Part shown: positions 18,157 to 26,324 of the stretch, piece after piece
How the letters are laid out: every line of letters starts with the position of its first letter
Position numbering within the stretch: position 1 is the stretch's first letter
From: an uncultured Muribaculaceae bacterium
GTDB lineage: Bacteria; Bacteroidota; Bacteroidia; Bacteroidales; Muribaculaceae
DNA length: 64,000 nt
Assembly: GCA_910584365.1 (NCBI GenBank)
Contig: CAJUAF010000001.1
Coordinates: 1-64,000 of the forward strand
Direction: 5' to 3'
Position numbers and translations under genes: made by a program
Notes under the pieces: generated by a model
Database searches by the model: none
Seen by the model: the letters and a program-made list of their open reading frames with translations, nothing else
What the model was told of the DNA's origin: nothing

Positions 18157-18901
18157 CTTTCCGCCACCTCTTCCCGAAGTTGCCGACCAGGATATGGAAC
18201 TCCTCGATATTCACACCCACCGCACGCCACCCCCGGCGGACGCTCTTCTTTCCGTCACCCTACCTCTGCCCCCGGATGCCACACTGGACCGGCTTTCGGA
18301 CGGAAGCCCCGTTGCATTGGGCCTCCACCCCTGGAAGACCGCCGGGTTCAACACACCGGAAGAGGCCTCAACGCTTCTCGCAGAACTGGCGGACCTCGCC
18401 GCCACCCCGCAGGTCATCGCAATCGGGGAAGCGGGCCTCGACCCTTTGCGTGGCGCTCCGCTCCCCGTCCAGGAATCCGTTTTCCGCTCCCAGATAGCCA
18501 TCAGCGAGACAACGGGGAAACCGCTGATTATCCATCTCGTCAGGGCCTGGGACCAGTTCCTGAAAATCCGGCGCGATACCGCTCCGCGGCAACCCTGGAT
18601 CCTTCACGGCTTCCGCGGCAAGCCCCGGGTTCTGGAAATGCTCCTTCGGGAACGCCACGACGCCTCCACCTCTGGCTCTTCACCGTATGGCCCGCTGTAT
18701 TTTTCTGTCGGCCCCCGTTTCAACCCCGGCTCACTTCCCCTCATCCCTGCGGACCGTCTGCTAATCGAGACCGACGACTCCCCCGCGGCAATCGGCGATG
18801 TCCTCGGCTCAGTCTCCTCCACCCTCGGTATAACTCCCGCCAACCTCCGCCGCCAGCTCGTCGCCAACTCCCGCCGCCTCTTCCTCACCCCTCATCAATA
18901 A
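18140..18901 (+). CDS. TatD family metal-dependent hydrolase
   Basis: A TatD-like amidohydrolase, part of a family of metal-dependent nucleases. Visible motifs are LLDIHTHR, LGLHPW, AIGEAGLDPL, PLIIHLVRAWDQF, WILHGFRGKP and RLLIETDDSP, in the order expected for the TIM-barrel metal site. The ATG at 18140 gives 253 residues and overlaps yidD. The second ATG at 18194 (MELLDIHTHR, 235 residues) matches where homologues usually begin, and is at least as likely. The stop codon lies inside the left copy of the 39-bp direct repeat that bounds the toxin-antitoxin module. Confidence 0.88.
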   Translation: MTLSPDFPPPLPEVADQDMELLDIHTHRTPPPADALLSVTLPLPPDATLDRLSDGSPVALGLHPWKTAGFNTPEEASTLLAELADLAATPQVIAIGEAGLDPLRGAPLPVQESVFRSQIAISETTGKPLIIHLVRAWDQFLKIRRDTAPRQPWILHGFRGKPRVLEMLLRERHDASTSGSSPYGPLYFSVGPRFNPGSLPLIPADRLLIETDDSPAAIGDVLGSVSSTLGITPANLRRQLVANSRRLFLTPHQ

Positions 18902-18933
18902 ATTACCCTCGCGGACACTGCAATTCAAAATAA
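18895..18933 (+). repeat. Left copy of 39-bp perfect direct repeat
   Basis: This is identical to 19679-19717. It begins TCAATAAATTACCCTCGCGG and ends in AATTCAAAATAA. It contains the stop codon of the TatD gene and, with the right copy, encloses the HepT/MntA genes. Confidence 0.95.
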
Positions 18934-18946
18934 TTACTCCCAAACG

Positions 18947-18977
18947 TTGGTAAGTTTATCTAAATTCAGTATATTTG
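18947..18977 (+). promoter_or_regulatory. Promoter of the toxin-antitoxin operon
   Basis: TATATTTG at 18970-18977 follows a TTG at 18947-18949 by 20 nt. A TTG inside this -7 box could be mistaken for a start codon. The ATG at 18996 is the better start. Confidence 0.7.
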
Positions 18978-18995
18978 CAATCAAAGCCCGACTCG

Positions 18996-19292
18996 ATGTG
19001 TACACGCCAACAATGTATTGACAGACTGACCGAAGCCGCACCGTATATCCGGCGAAAATTCGGAGTAACATCGCTGTGTCTGTTCGGTTCTATGGCCCGG
19101 GGAGACAACCATCCAGATAGCGATGTCGATGTCTGTGTAGAAATGCCACCGACAATGGCCCTGGTAATGGGATTGAAAAATTTCCTTGAGGAACTCTTCG
19201 GAGCCTCAGTGGATTTGATCCGCCGTCATAAGAATATGCGGCCGTTTTTCCTGTCAAGAATAGAAAGGGATGCCATATATGTCATACGATAA
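18996..19292 (+). CDS. MntA-like minimal nucleotidyltransferase antitoxin
   Basis: A 98-residue protein with the minimal nucleotidyltransferase fold. The motif LFGSMARGDNHPDSDVDV (residues about 30-47) is the GSx(10)DxD signature that binds nucleotide and metal. A further acidic position lies in SVDLIRR. In HepT/MntA (type VII) systems this enzyme adds AMP to the HEPN toxin and so neutralises it. The adjacent HEPN gene fits this exactly. The start at ATG 18996 lies 18 nt after the -7 box. The codons are visibly richer in A and T than the neighbouring core genes, suggesting acquisition. Confidence 0.93.
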   Translation: MCTRQQCIDRLTEAAPYIRRKFGVTSLCLFGSMARGDNHPDSDVDVCVEMPPTMALVMGLKNFLEELFGASVDLIRRHKNMRPFFLSRIERDAIYVIR

Positions 19293-19671
19293 AGAAATTG
19301 TTGCGGATTCCCTGTTACGGATTCAGGAAGCCATCCTCCAAATTTCCGAGTGGAATACCGGCATAACTTCAGGGGACGATTATGTATCGTCTCCTGACGG
19401 GATGAAGACGCTTGCAGCCACCTGTATGTTACTCGAGGCAATCGGAGAAGGTGTCAAAAAAATTGATAAAAATACCGCCGGTACATTCTTACGGACAGTA
19501 TGTCCAGACATCCCCTGGAAAAGTATTATGGGTATGCGCGACCACATCGCCCATGGCTATTTTGATATTGATGCGGATTTTGTCTATGATGTAATTCAGA
19601 ATGATCTTCTTCCTCTGAAGAATGCAATAACCATATTACTTACCTCTCTTCCTGATAAGATTATACATTAA
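19279..19671 (+). CDS. HepT-like HEPN domain toxin (DUF86)
   Basis: A 130-residue HEPN protein. The motif RDHIAHGYF near residue 92 is the RX4HxY active site of HEPN ribonucleases, and is also the region whose Tyr is modified in HepT. The rest is helical, as expected. The start at ATG 19279 overlaps the antitoxin end by 14 bp, giving tight coupling. An in-frame ATG 9 nt earlier is also possible. It is predicted to cleave RNA and be silenced by AMPylation from MntA. A perfect direct repeat begins 8 bp after the stop codon. Confidence 0.93.
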   Translation: MSYDKEIVADSLLRIQEAILQISEWNTGITSGDDYVSSPDGMKTLAATCMLLEAIGEGVKKIDKNTAGTFLRTVCPDIPWKSIMGMRDHIAHGYFDIDADFVYDVIQNDLLPLKNAITILLTSLPDKIIH

Positions 19672-19678
19672 TGTCAGG

Positions 19679-19717
19679 TCAATAAATTACCCTCGCGGAC
19701 ACTGCAATTCAAAATAA
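19679..19717 (+). repeat. Right copy of 39-bp perfect direct repeat
   Basis: Identical to 18895-18933. It is followed at once by the -7 box (19723-19730) of the next gene. The repeat unit thus looks like the native spacer between the TatD gene and that gene, duplicated around the toxin-antitoxin pair. Confidence 0.95.
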
Positions 19718-19722
19718 AATGC

Positions 19723-19730
19723 TAACTTTG
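19723..19730 (+). promoter_or_regulatory. -7 box upstream of the unknown gene at 19836
   Basis: TAACTTTG is an exact match. The -33 region would fall inside the right repeat copy. The leader is about 100 nt. Confidence 0.6.
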
Positions 19731-19835
19731 CATCGGAAGTCATCCCCTTGCAAAATCGGCATGATTCGCGGCCCCCTCTTCCGGCTCGCCGCACACGGAT
19801 GACCACACTACCACTCTTAACGAAGGTAATCACTT

Positions 19836-20213
19836 ATGGAAGAAGAAATAAGAAAGAAACTTACGGCTGATCCCGACGGACTCCTCTCCTACGAATATAT
19901 CGCCAATCATATCGACACGGTGGAGTCTGACCTCCCCTGGCTCGTCGACAATATGATCCGGGTGGACCTCACGGGGCAGTTCGTTATCTCGGCGGCCCGC
20001 TATCTTTACGCCATCGACCCGCAGACGTTTGCCGAGGCTATCGACCGGCTGATAAAAGCCGGTATCGACAAGGACCGCGAGCGCAGATACCTGGGCGACC
20101 TGCTCCGCCAGATGTACGGAGCCGACTACACGGAACGCGCCGCCGAACTTTCGGCCACCGACGACAATTTCCGCCGCATCTACAAACGCCTTTATCCCGT
20201 ATCGGCCATCTGA
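19836..20213 (+). CDS. Conserved hypothetical protein, helical, unknown function
   Basis: A 125-residue acidic protein with no signal peptide or membrane segment. It seems mostly helical (LSYEYIANHIDTVESDLPWLVDNMIRV, then repeated amphipathic stretches). I do not recognise a family. The ATG at 19836 follows a likely promoter, and codon use matches the surrounding core genes, so it is a real gene. A cyclophilin gene starts 50 bp later on the same strand and may be in the same transcript. The protein could be a small regulator or adaptor, but nothing shows this directly. Confidence 0.75.
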   Translation: MEEEIRKKLTADPDGLLSYEYIANHIDTVESDLPWLVDNMIRVDLTGQFVISAARYLYAIDPQTFAEAIDRLIKAGIDKDRERRYLGDLLRQMYGADYTERAAELSATDDNFRRIYKRLYPVSAI

Positions 20214-20262
20214 TTTCTTTCCGCGGAAATAACAACCGGCCCCTTTCTGACGCTCTGTCTTA

Positions 20263-21153
20263 ATGAAACACAATAAAATATTCGCACCCGTAGTGCTGGC
20301 CCTGGCTTTCGCCCTGGGTTGCGGCATCTGGGCTTACTCCCGCAGCAAATCCAAAGTAGTGATGACTTCACAGATAACCTCCCAGACTCCGGTAATGGAA
20401 CCCGGAGACGCCCTTGTCGACATCAAGACCTCTATGGGCGATATCCGTGTACGCCTTTTCGGCGACACTCCCCGCCACCGCGACAACTTCCTGAAACTTG
20501 TCAAGGACGGATATTACAACGATGTCCTCTTCCACCGCGTAATCAACGAATTCATGGTGCAGACCGGCGACCCGGATTCCAAAAATGCGCCCGCCGGCAA
20601 ACGCCTCGGCACCGGAGATCCCGGCTATACACTCGAAGCGGAAATCGTATATCCCAAGCATTTCCATCACCGCGGGGCACTGGCAGCCGCCAGACAAGGG
20701 GACCAGGTCAATCCCCAGCGGCGCTCCTCCGGCTCCCAGTTCTACATCGTGACCGGTAAGGCATACAGCGAGCAGCAGCTCAAACAGATGGAACAGCAGA
20801 TGCAGATGGCTGCCAAACAGCACATCTTCGACTCCCTGGCTACCCAGCACCGCGACTCCATCATCACCCTGCGCAAAAACCGCGACCAGGCCGGTCTCCA
20901 GGCCCTTCAGGAAGAACTTATTGCCCTGACCGAAAAGCAGGCCGCCGAGAACCCCGTCACCCTGACCGACCAGCAGAAACAGGCTTACACCACCGTAGGC
21001 GGCACGCCCCATCTCGACAACCAGTACACGGTCTTCGGCGAGGTAGTCAGCGGCATGGACGTGGTTGAAAAAATCGAGAAATCCCAGACCGATTCCAGTG
21101 ACCGCCCCCTCGACGACATCCGCATCATCTCGATGAAAGTCGTCAAGAAATAA
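20263..21153 (+). CDS. Cyclophilin-type peptidyl-prolyl isomerase, probable lipoprotein
   Basis: A 296-residue protein with an N-terminal signal ending in a lipobox-like ALGC at about residue 20. It is probably lipid-anchored in the envelope. The cyclophilin domain begins near residue 48 (VDIKTSMGDIRVRLF) and shows LFHRVINEFMVQTGDP and SSGSQFYIVTGKAYS, which form the active site and substrate groove. A Gln-rich helical insert of about 80 residues splits the domain before YTVFGEVVSGMDVVEKI. Such inserts are common in Bacteroidetes homologues. It would help fold exported proteins. An M16 peptidase gene starts 8 bp later. Confidence 0.9.
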   Translation: MKHNKIFAPVVLALAFALGCGIWAYSRSKSKVVMTSQITSQTPVMEPGDALVDIKTSMGDIRVRLFGDTPRHRDNFLKLVKDGYYNDVLFHRVINEFMVQTGDPDSKNAPAGKRLGTGDPGYTLEAEIVYPKHFHHRGALAAARQGDQVNPQRRSSGSQFYIVTGKAYSEQQLKQMEQQMQMAAKQHIFDSLATQHRDSIITLRKNRDQAGLQALQEELIALTEKQAAENPVTLTDQQKQAYTTVGGTPHLDNQYTVFGEVVSGMDVVEKIEKSQTDSSDRPLDDIRIISMKVVKK

Positions 21154-21161
21154 AGGGGTGC

Positions 21162-22397
21162 ATGGCTGAGACATTCCGATTTACGTTACCCAACGGCCTC
21201 AGGGTCATACACAGCTATAACCCCGTGACGTCGATGGCCGTTGTCAATACGGTCTACGACGTCGGGGGGCGCGACGAGGCGCCCGACCACACGGGGATGA
21301 CCCATCTTTTCGAACATCTGATGTTCGGAGGGTCTGTCAATATTCCCGATTTCGACGGACCGCTCCAGAGCGCCGGAGGCACCTCCAACGCATGGACCTC
21401 CAACGATTTCACCTGCTTCTACGACATTATTCCGGCCCACAATATCGAGACGGCGCTCTGGCTCGAGAGTGACCGTATGCTCTCGCTGGCTTTTTCCGAC
21501 AAGGCGCTCGAAGTGCAGCGCTCCGTGGTAGTCGAGGAATTCAAACAGGTATGCCTCAACCAGCCATACGGCGACATGGGCCACCGTCTGTTCGGGATGT
21601 GTTACCCCGCCCACCCCTATGGCGTCCCAGTAATCGGACGCGACTTCGCCGACATCGAAAAGACCACTCAGGAGGATGTCCGCCGATGGTTCAACGCCCA
21701 CTATGCCCCCAACAACGCCGTCCTGTCGATCGTCGGCAATATCACGCCTGAACGGGTAAGGGAACTGGTCTGGAAATGGTATTCCGATATTCCCTGCCGG
21801 GAAATCGCCCCGAGACTGTATGCCGACGAACCGCCTCAGACCTCCCCGAGACTTACAGAAACCGCAGGTGATGTCCCCCGGACGGCCATCACCATAGCAT
21901 ACCCGATGGGAGGCTACAAGGACGCCTCATACGTTCCCTGCGACCTAATTACCGATATCCTTGCCAACGGACGGGCATCGCGCTTCTACCGGAACCTGTT
22001 GATGCCCGGAAAACATTTCGCTGACATCGACGCCTCCATACTCGGCACCGAGCATCCCGGACTCCTGCTCATCAACGCCCGCCTCCTGAATAACGGCCCC
22101 GAAGCCGAACAGGAAGCCATCGGCGCAATCACCGCCGAAATCACCCGTCTATGCCAGGAAGGTCCCGACTGCCGCGAACTGACCCGCTGCGTCAACCGCC
22201 TGGAAAGCGAACGCACCTTCTCGATGATGAACCAGCTGCAGAAAGCCCAGACACTGGCTTTCGCCGAACTCCACGGGGAATCGCCCGAAGCCATCCTCCC
22301 CCGCTACCGCGCCGTCACCCCCTCCCTGATCCGCGACACCGCAGCAGAAATCTTCCTCCCCGACCGCGCCAACACCCTCATTTACCGGCCGATATAA
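21162..22397 (+). CDS. M16 family zinc peptidase (insulinase/PqqL-like)
   Basis: A 411-residue peptidase. The inverted zinc motif is MTHLFEHLMFGG near residue 50 (HxxEH), and the third ligand lies in VVVEEFKQ near residue 127. The M16 N-terminal domain is followed by the inactive C-terminal domain (about residues 170-405), a typical single-module size. No signal peptide is visible, so it may be cytoplasmic and degrade peptides. It follows the cyclophilin gene by 8 bp and is probably co-transcribed. Both may act in protein quality control, which is an inference. Confidence 0.9.
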   Translation: MAETFRFTLPNGLRVIHSYNPVTSMAVVNTVYDVGGRDEAPDHTGMTHLFEHLMFGGSVNIPDFDGPLQSAGGTSNAWTSNDFTCFYDIIPAHNIETALWLESDRMLSLAFSDKALEVQRSVVVEEFKQVCLNQPYGDMGHRLFGMCYPAHPYGVPVIGRDFADIEKTTQEDVRRWFNAHYAPNNAVLSIVGNITPERVRELVWKWYSDIPCREIAPRLYADEPPQTSPRLTETAGDVPRTAITIAYPMGGYKDASYVPCDLITDILANGRASRFYRNLLMPGKHFADIDASILGTEHPGLLLINARLLNNGPEAEQEAIGAITAEITRLCQEGPDCRELTRCVNRLESERTFSMMNQLQKAQTLAFAELHGESPEAILPRYRAVTPSLIRDTAAEIFLPDRANTLIYRPI

Positions 22398-22417
22398 CCG
22401 TAATTTATCCGGGTTTA

Positions 22418-22449
22418 TTTGCAAGGCTCAAAATTATTCTCTATCTTTG
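22418..22449 (+). promoter_or_regulatory. Promoter of the three-gene low-GC cassette
   Basis: TTTG at 22418-22421 and TATCTTTG at 22442-22449 are 20 nt apart. The start codon at 22460 lies only 10 nt after the -7 box, so the mRNA may be nearly leaderless. Confidence 0.82.
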
Positions 22450-22459
22450 CAGGAAACGT

Positions 22460-23050
22460 ATGCCGACAGAACCCGACAACATATCTCAGGAAGAAAACGC
22501 CCCCGCTACCAAAGGAGAACTTCGGTACCATGAAGCATTAGACCCGTTTCGTGATACTGTAGGGAAATATTATTTTGAAACGACGGCGGACGTGTATCGC
22601 ACTGTCTCCAGCATCCCGCCGGTTGAAGAAGATTTTATTCCTCAGAAATACCGGAGAAAAATCGAAGGGATTTCCGAAGAAGTTATCACATACACTCCCG
22701 AGGAAATCGCGGAACTTGATGAGGAAGACAAACGGGAAGAAGTAGGACATAATGCCCTGTCCGTCCATAAGACCGCGTCTAAAAGCATCAAAGCCGCTAA
22801 ACGCTCCTACGCTAATGTCCGGGACAGATTCTCGCCGGAAAGAGCCGAGCAATACAAGGAAGAGCGAGGCAAATATGTTGTCAGACTGCGTATCACGCCT
22901 GAAGATGGTCTTCTTAGCAAATTCCATAGCGGGACCGGACACGCCAACCTTTTGCTCCGGCAGGATGTTAATCCACTGAAACTTGTGGATCCCGACTTTG
23001 AACCATTACTGATTGATTATGACGAAACCCGACATGACAGTCCGGAATAA
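22460..23050 (+). CDS. Hypothetical protein, first gene of the SecB-like cassette
   Basis: A 196-residue soluble, highly charged protein. It is rich in Glu and Lys, with many predicted helices (EEIAELDEEDKREEVGHNALS and a basic stretch KSIKAAKRSYANVRDRFSPERAEQY). I do not recognise a family. The ATG at 22460 is set by the promoter just upstream; the frame stays open further 5' but into promoter sequence. Base composition is lower in GC than the flanking core genes. Its 3' end overlaps the next gene, and the three genes seem to be one unit, perhaps a defence or toxin-antitoxin-like module. Confidence 0.7.
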   Translation: MPTEPDNISQEENAPATKGELRYHEALDPFRDTVGKYYFETTADVYRTVSSIPPVEEDFIPQKYRRKIEGISEEVITYTPEEIAELDEEDKREEVGHNALSVHKTASKSIKAAKRSYANVRDRFSPERAEQYKEERGKYVVRLRITPEDGLLSKFHSGTGHANLLLRQDVNPLKLVDPDFEPLLIDYDETRHDSPE

Positions 23051-23417
23051 CATGAGGCTTATAGGCAATCTGCAGGTCTATGGAAAGCCTTATGCGTCTC
23101 TGTTTATAGACAAAGACGCAGACCAGCTGTATGTATTTGTCAGTGTCATAAATCAGCTGTCCGATTCTCCCGAGTTTCTCGTCGTCTCCGTAACGTCCGA
23201 TGATGTAAAACAATATATGGACCGGCAACGTGGATTAAACTCCCTCTATGCCGGTCGGGAGTACACTACCGCCACAATCAGAAACGGCTCGGTCGTATTT
23301 GAATCATCAGACACCGTTACTCCGGCCAACACCCTCGAACATGATGACAAATTTGACCCCGAATTCTGCTACGACAAACTCAAACTGAAAATATTTCTGA
23401 AAAGATATCTCCACTAA
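23034..23417 (+). CDS. DUF6575-like hypothetical protein, second gene of the cassette
   Basis: A 127-residue protein beginning with a beta-rich segment (NLQVYGKPYASLFIDKDADQ, then LYVFVSVINQ). A segment VTSDDVKQYMDRQRGLNSLY follows, in which residues are set on the helix as in DUF6575-type proteins. I make this family link from memory with modest confidence. The start at 23034 overlaps the previous gene by 17 bp; ATGs at 23019 and 23052 are alternatives. The overlap suggests coupled translation. Function unknown. Confidence 0.65.
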   Translation: MTVRNNMRLIGNLQVYGKPYASLFIDKDADQLYVFVSVINQLSDSPEFLVVSVTSDDVKQYMDRQRGLNSLYAGREYTTATIRNGSVVFESSDTVTPANTLEHDDKFDPEFCYDKLKLKIFLKRYLH

Positions 23418-23434
23418 TCATCATACCACCGATA

Positions 23435-23899
23435 ATGAAGCCTGTACTGATAGCATATAATGAAGGTATATTCGAGTTTAAACAGAAGGAATTCCTTGAA
23501 CTCGGCGAAACCGCAATGGAAATTTCTGTTCTTCCTATGCTAAATCTGCGTCTGGATTCCGAAAATTTTGGATTCCAGCTGACTATCACTATCAAATCCC
23601 ATGATGATGAATTACTGCGGTATGGGTTTGTGACAGTCATGAAAATAGCAGGCTGGATACCGGTAACCTCGGCAGACAATATTCAGAAATCCTCCGGGGA
23701 AGACGTTGACGGAAAAATCCGCGAATTGCTGTACTCCAGGGCTTCTGAATATGTAAAGAGTTCCTGTGCCGCCATCCTGGACTTCACATCGGGCGCTTTT
23801 GCCGGACGTGTTACCGGTGCCATCGACAGCAAGAGAGTCAGTCTGCCCGATATTCCGTTGGAAAACCTCATGGATTCCCTGCATTTCAGATTAATCTGA
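23435..23899 (+). CDS. SecB-like protein, third gene of the cassette
   Basis: A 154-residue protein that resembles SecB chaperones. It starts with beta strands (ISVLPMLNLRLDS, FGFQLTITIK, RYGFVTVMKIAGWIPV). A long helix follows, RELLYSRASEYVKSSCAAIL. The end VSLPDIPLENLM resembles the SecB C-terminal PPVNFDALY region. True SecB carries unfolded proteins to SecA. SecB-like proteins also act as chaperones of toxin-antitoxin systems. The gene lies 17 bp after its partner in a lower-GC cassette, which favours a specialised role over a general one. The similarity is by eye and needs a profile search. Confidence 0.6.
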   Translation: MKPVLIAYNEGIFEFKQKEFLELGETAMEISVLPMLNLRLDSENFGFQLTITIKSHDDELLRYGFVTVMKIAGWIPVTSADNIQKSSGEDVDGKIRELLYSRASEYVKSSCAAILDFTSGAFAGRVTGAIDSKRVSLPDIPLENLMDSLHFRLI

Positions 23900-24106
23900 T
23901 AGAATGAATATGTTTTAACCATAACAGATGCCATCGAAAATCGTTTTTTTACGTTTTTAGCAAATATTCCGCGGAAAATTGTGCGAATGTGAAAAAATGT
24001 TGCTATATTTGGCGTCTCTCTCCGTACCCCGCTTTAGTTAAAGGGGTTGAGTACCTTTGCAAAGGGTGCCGATCCCTGCTCCTCATTTCTAATTTTTCTC
24101 TTTTTT
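23900..24106 (+). promoter_or_regulatory. Intergenic region with promoter of the DUF349 gene
   Basis: The first part is AT-rich with T-runs near 23946-23959 but no clear stem. TACCTTTG at 24052-24059 is an exact -7 box 48 nt before the ATG at 24107. Confidence 0.6.
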
Positions 24107-26137
24107 ATGGAATCGCGTGAACTTGACCTCGAGGCCAAAAATCCCGAGGAAGCCACAACCCCCACTGCCAACGCAGAAACCCTTGAATCTCCCTCCGAGG
24201 CCCCGGAGACTGTCCAGGCCGAAGCTGTAAAAGCCGAAGCTCAGGCTGAAAAAGCCCGGGAGGCCGTAGTCGAAGCCGAACGTGCGGCTGCCGAAATCAC
24301 CGGAAATGCCAGTCTCGAAGCCATCGAGGCGGTCGAAGCTGACGACAACGCCGAAGCCCTGGCCGACGAAAACCGTGCAGGCGAAACTCCCGTCGCACCC
24401 CTGGAAGAGACCGCCGCACCGGAAACTCCCGAACTGAAAACCAAAGAGGACGTGATGACGCGCCTCACCCAGCTTGCCGCAGCTGAAGCCGTGGAAATCT
24501 CCCGCGAGGAGATCGCCCACCTCAAGCAGCGCTTCTACGCTATCCGCAAGCTCGAACAGGAAGCCGAACTGGCCGCCCACCTCGCCGCCGGAAAGGACGC
24601 CGAATCGTTCATCCCGGCCCTCGACACGACCGAAGAGGATTTCAAAAACCTGATGAACACCGTCCGCGAGCGCAAGGCCGCACAGGCTGCCGCCGAGGAA
24701 GAGGAACGCAAGCAGAACCTGGCCCGCAAACTCGCCCTCATCGAGGAACTCCGGACCATCTCGGCCGACACCGACAACGTCAACCGCGCCTTCCCCCGCG
24801 TAAAGGAAATCCAGGCTGAATTCAAGGAAATCGGCGAAGTGCCTCCCACGGAGGCCACCGACCTGTGGAAAGACTATCAGGGAGCTATGGAGCAGTTCTA
24901 CGACCAGCTGAAAGTCAACAAGGACCTGCGCGATTACGACTTCCGCAAGAATCTCGAACTCAAGACACTCCTTTGCGAAGAAGCTGAGAAACTCAACGAC
25001 GAGGAAGACATCGTTCTGGCCTTCAAACGCCTCCAGAATCTCCACGACGAATGGCGCCAGACCGGCCCCGTGGCAAAAGAACAGCGCGAGGAAATATGGG
25101 CCCGCTTCAAGGACGCCTCCACCCTTGTCAACAAAAAATATCAGGCTTTCTTCGAGGAACGCAAAAACCGCGAACTCGAGAACGAAAAAGCCAAGACCGA
25201 AATATGCGAGCGCGTCGAGGCCCTCGACTTCAGCAGCCTCAAGACCTACGCGGCCTGGGACGAGATGACCCGCGTCATCCTCGGTGCCCAGGAAGACTGG
25301 AAGAAACTCGGCTTCGCCTCCCGCAAGGCCAACAACACCCTGTTCGCCCGCTTCCGCGCCGTCTGCGACCGCTTCTTCACCCTCAAGGCTGAACACTACC
25401 GCGAGATGAAGGACGAACTCGCCGCCAACCTCGAAAAGAAAATCGCCCTCTGCGAGAAAGCCGAAGCCCTCAAAGATTCCACCGACTGGAAGCGGACCGC
25501 CGACGAGCTTGTGAAACTCCAGAAAGAATGGAAGACAATAGGCACCGTTCCCAAAAAGCACTCCGACAATATCTGGCACCGCTTCCAGACCGCCTGCGAC
25601 GCCTTCTTCGAAGCCCGCAAAGCCAACCTCAGCGAAAGCCGTTCCGTCGAACAGGCCAACCTCAAGTCCAAACGCGACGTAATCGCCGCCCTCAGAGAAA
25701 TACCCCTTGACGCTCCCCGCTCCGAATCCATGCCTAAGGTCAAGGAACTCCAGGCACGCTGGCAGGAGATCGGCCATGTTCCTTTCCGGGAGAAAGACAA
25801 GGTTTATGAGGAATACCGCGCCGTCTGCGACGCCCTCTACAACCGCATGGGTCGCGAACGCGAACGGGGCAACCTCTCGCGCTTCGAGGATGTGATCAAG
25901 GAAATGGGCTCCGACGAACAGAAACTCTACCGCGAGCGCGAGCGCATCCTGCGTTCTTTCGAAATCAAGCGCAACGAGCTGAAAACCTATGAGAATAACC
26001 TCGGCTTCCTCTCCTCGAAGAGCAAGACAGGCGACTCGATGGTACGCGAAATGGAGCGCCGTATCCAGCGCATAAAAGACGACCTCGCCGCAATCGAGCA
26101 GAAAATCAAACTCATTGATTCCAAGCTCGCCAAATAA
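24107..26137 (+). CDS. DUF349 domain-containing protein
   Basis: A 676-residue cytoplasmic coiled protein. The first about 150 residues are an Ala/Glu-rich low-complexity region. After this come about five DUF349 repeats, each with a W-x-x-x-G landmark such as LHDEWRQTGPVAKEQREEIWARF and LQKEWKTIGTVPKKHSDNIWHRF. A coiled coil closes the protein (LYRERERILRSF to the end). DUF349 proteins are widespread in Bacteroidetes, and their role is not established. The ATG at 24107 is the true start: an upstream in-frame TTG overlaps the promoter. The gene stands alone with its own promoter. Confidence 0.88.
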   Translation: MESRELDLEAKNPEEATTPTANAETLESPSEAPETVQAEAVKAEAQAEKAREAVVEAERAAAEITGNASLEAIEAVEADDNAEALADENRAGETPVAPLEETAAPETPELKTKEDVMTRLTQLAAAEAVEISREEIAHLKQRFYAIRKLEQEAELAAHLAAGKDAESFIPALDTTEEDFKNLMNTVRERKAAQAAAEEEERKQNLARKLALIEELRTISADTDNVNRAFPRVKEIQAEFKEIGEVPPTEATDLWKDYQGAMEQFYDQLKVNKDLRDYDFRKNLELKTLLCEEAEKLNDEEDIVLAFKRLQNLHDEWRQTGPVAKEQREEIWARFKDASTLVNKKYQAFFEERKNRELENEKAKTEICERVEALDFSSLKTYAAWDEMTRVILGAQEDWKKLGFASRKANNTLFARFRAVCDRFFTLKAEHYREMKDELAANLEKKIALCEKAEALKDSTDWKRTADELVKLQKEWKTIGTVPKKHSDNIWHRFQTACDAFFEARKANLSESRSVEQANLKSKRDVIAALREIPLDAPRSESMPKVKELQARWQEIGHVPFREKDKVYEEYRAVCDALYNRMGRERERGNLSRFEDVIKEMGSDEQKLYRERERILRSFEIKRNELKTYENNLGFLSSKSKTGDSMVREMERRIQRIKDDLAAIEQKIKLIDSKLAK

Positions 26138-26169
26138 TTCCCCGGAGCGCCGGCCCCGCTTCCCCCTCT

Positions 26170-26230
26170 TTTCCCGCTCAAAAAAAGTAGCGGGAAATGT
26201 TGGGAATCAGGAATAAAATTCATAACTTTG
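26170..26230 (+). promoter_or_regulatory. Hairpin and promoter of the yceD-rpmF-fabH unit
   Basis: TTTCCCGCT (26170-26178) pairs with AGCGGGAAA (26189-26197) around an A-rich loop. It lacks a T-run but may end the DUF349 transcript. TTG at 26200-26202 and TAACTTTG at 26223-26230, 20 nt apart, form the promoter. Confidence 0.65.
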
Positions 26231-26324
26231 CACAGTTTTTTCAGGCTAAACGGCCCGGAAGGCATACGCCCTCCGGCCCGCTACGCCTGAAAATGCTTGA
26301 TATTCACCATCTAAGCTATTACCA

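Noticed and set aside
18975..18995. TTG start that would lengthen the MntA-like antitoxin
   Set aside because: The TTG lies inside the TATATTTG -7 box of its own promoter, so it cannot be in the mRNA. ATG 18996 fits.
22460..23899. Classical HigBA or other known toxin-antitoxin pair
   Set aside because: No helix-turn-helix, RelE-like or PIN-like motif is visible in the first two proteins. Only the third resembles a SecB chaperone, so the type is left open.
24089..25777. 562-codon minus-strand frame opposite the DUF349 gene
   Set aside because: The Glu/Lys-rich coding strand yields a Phe/Leu/Gly-rich artefact on the other strand. The DUF349 repeats are on the plus strand.
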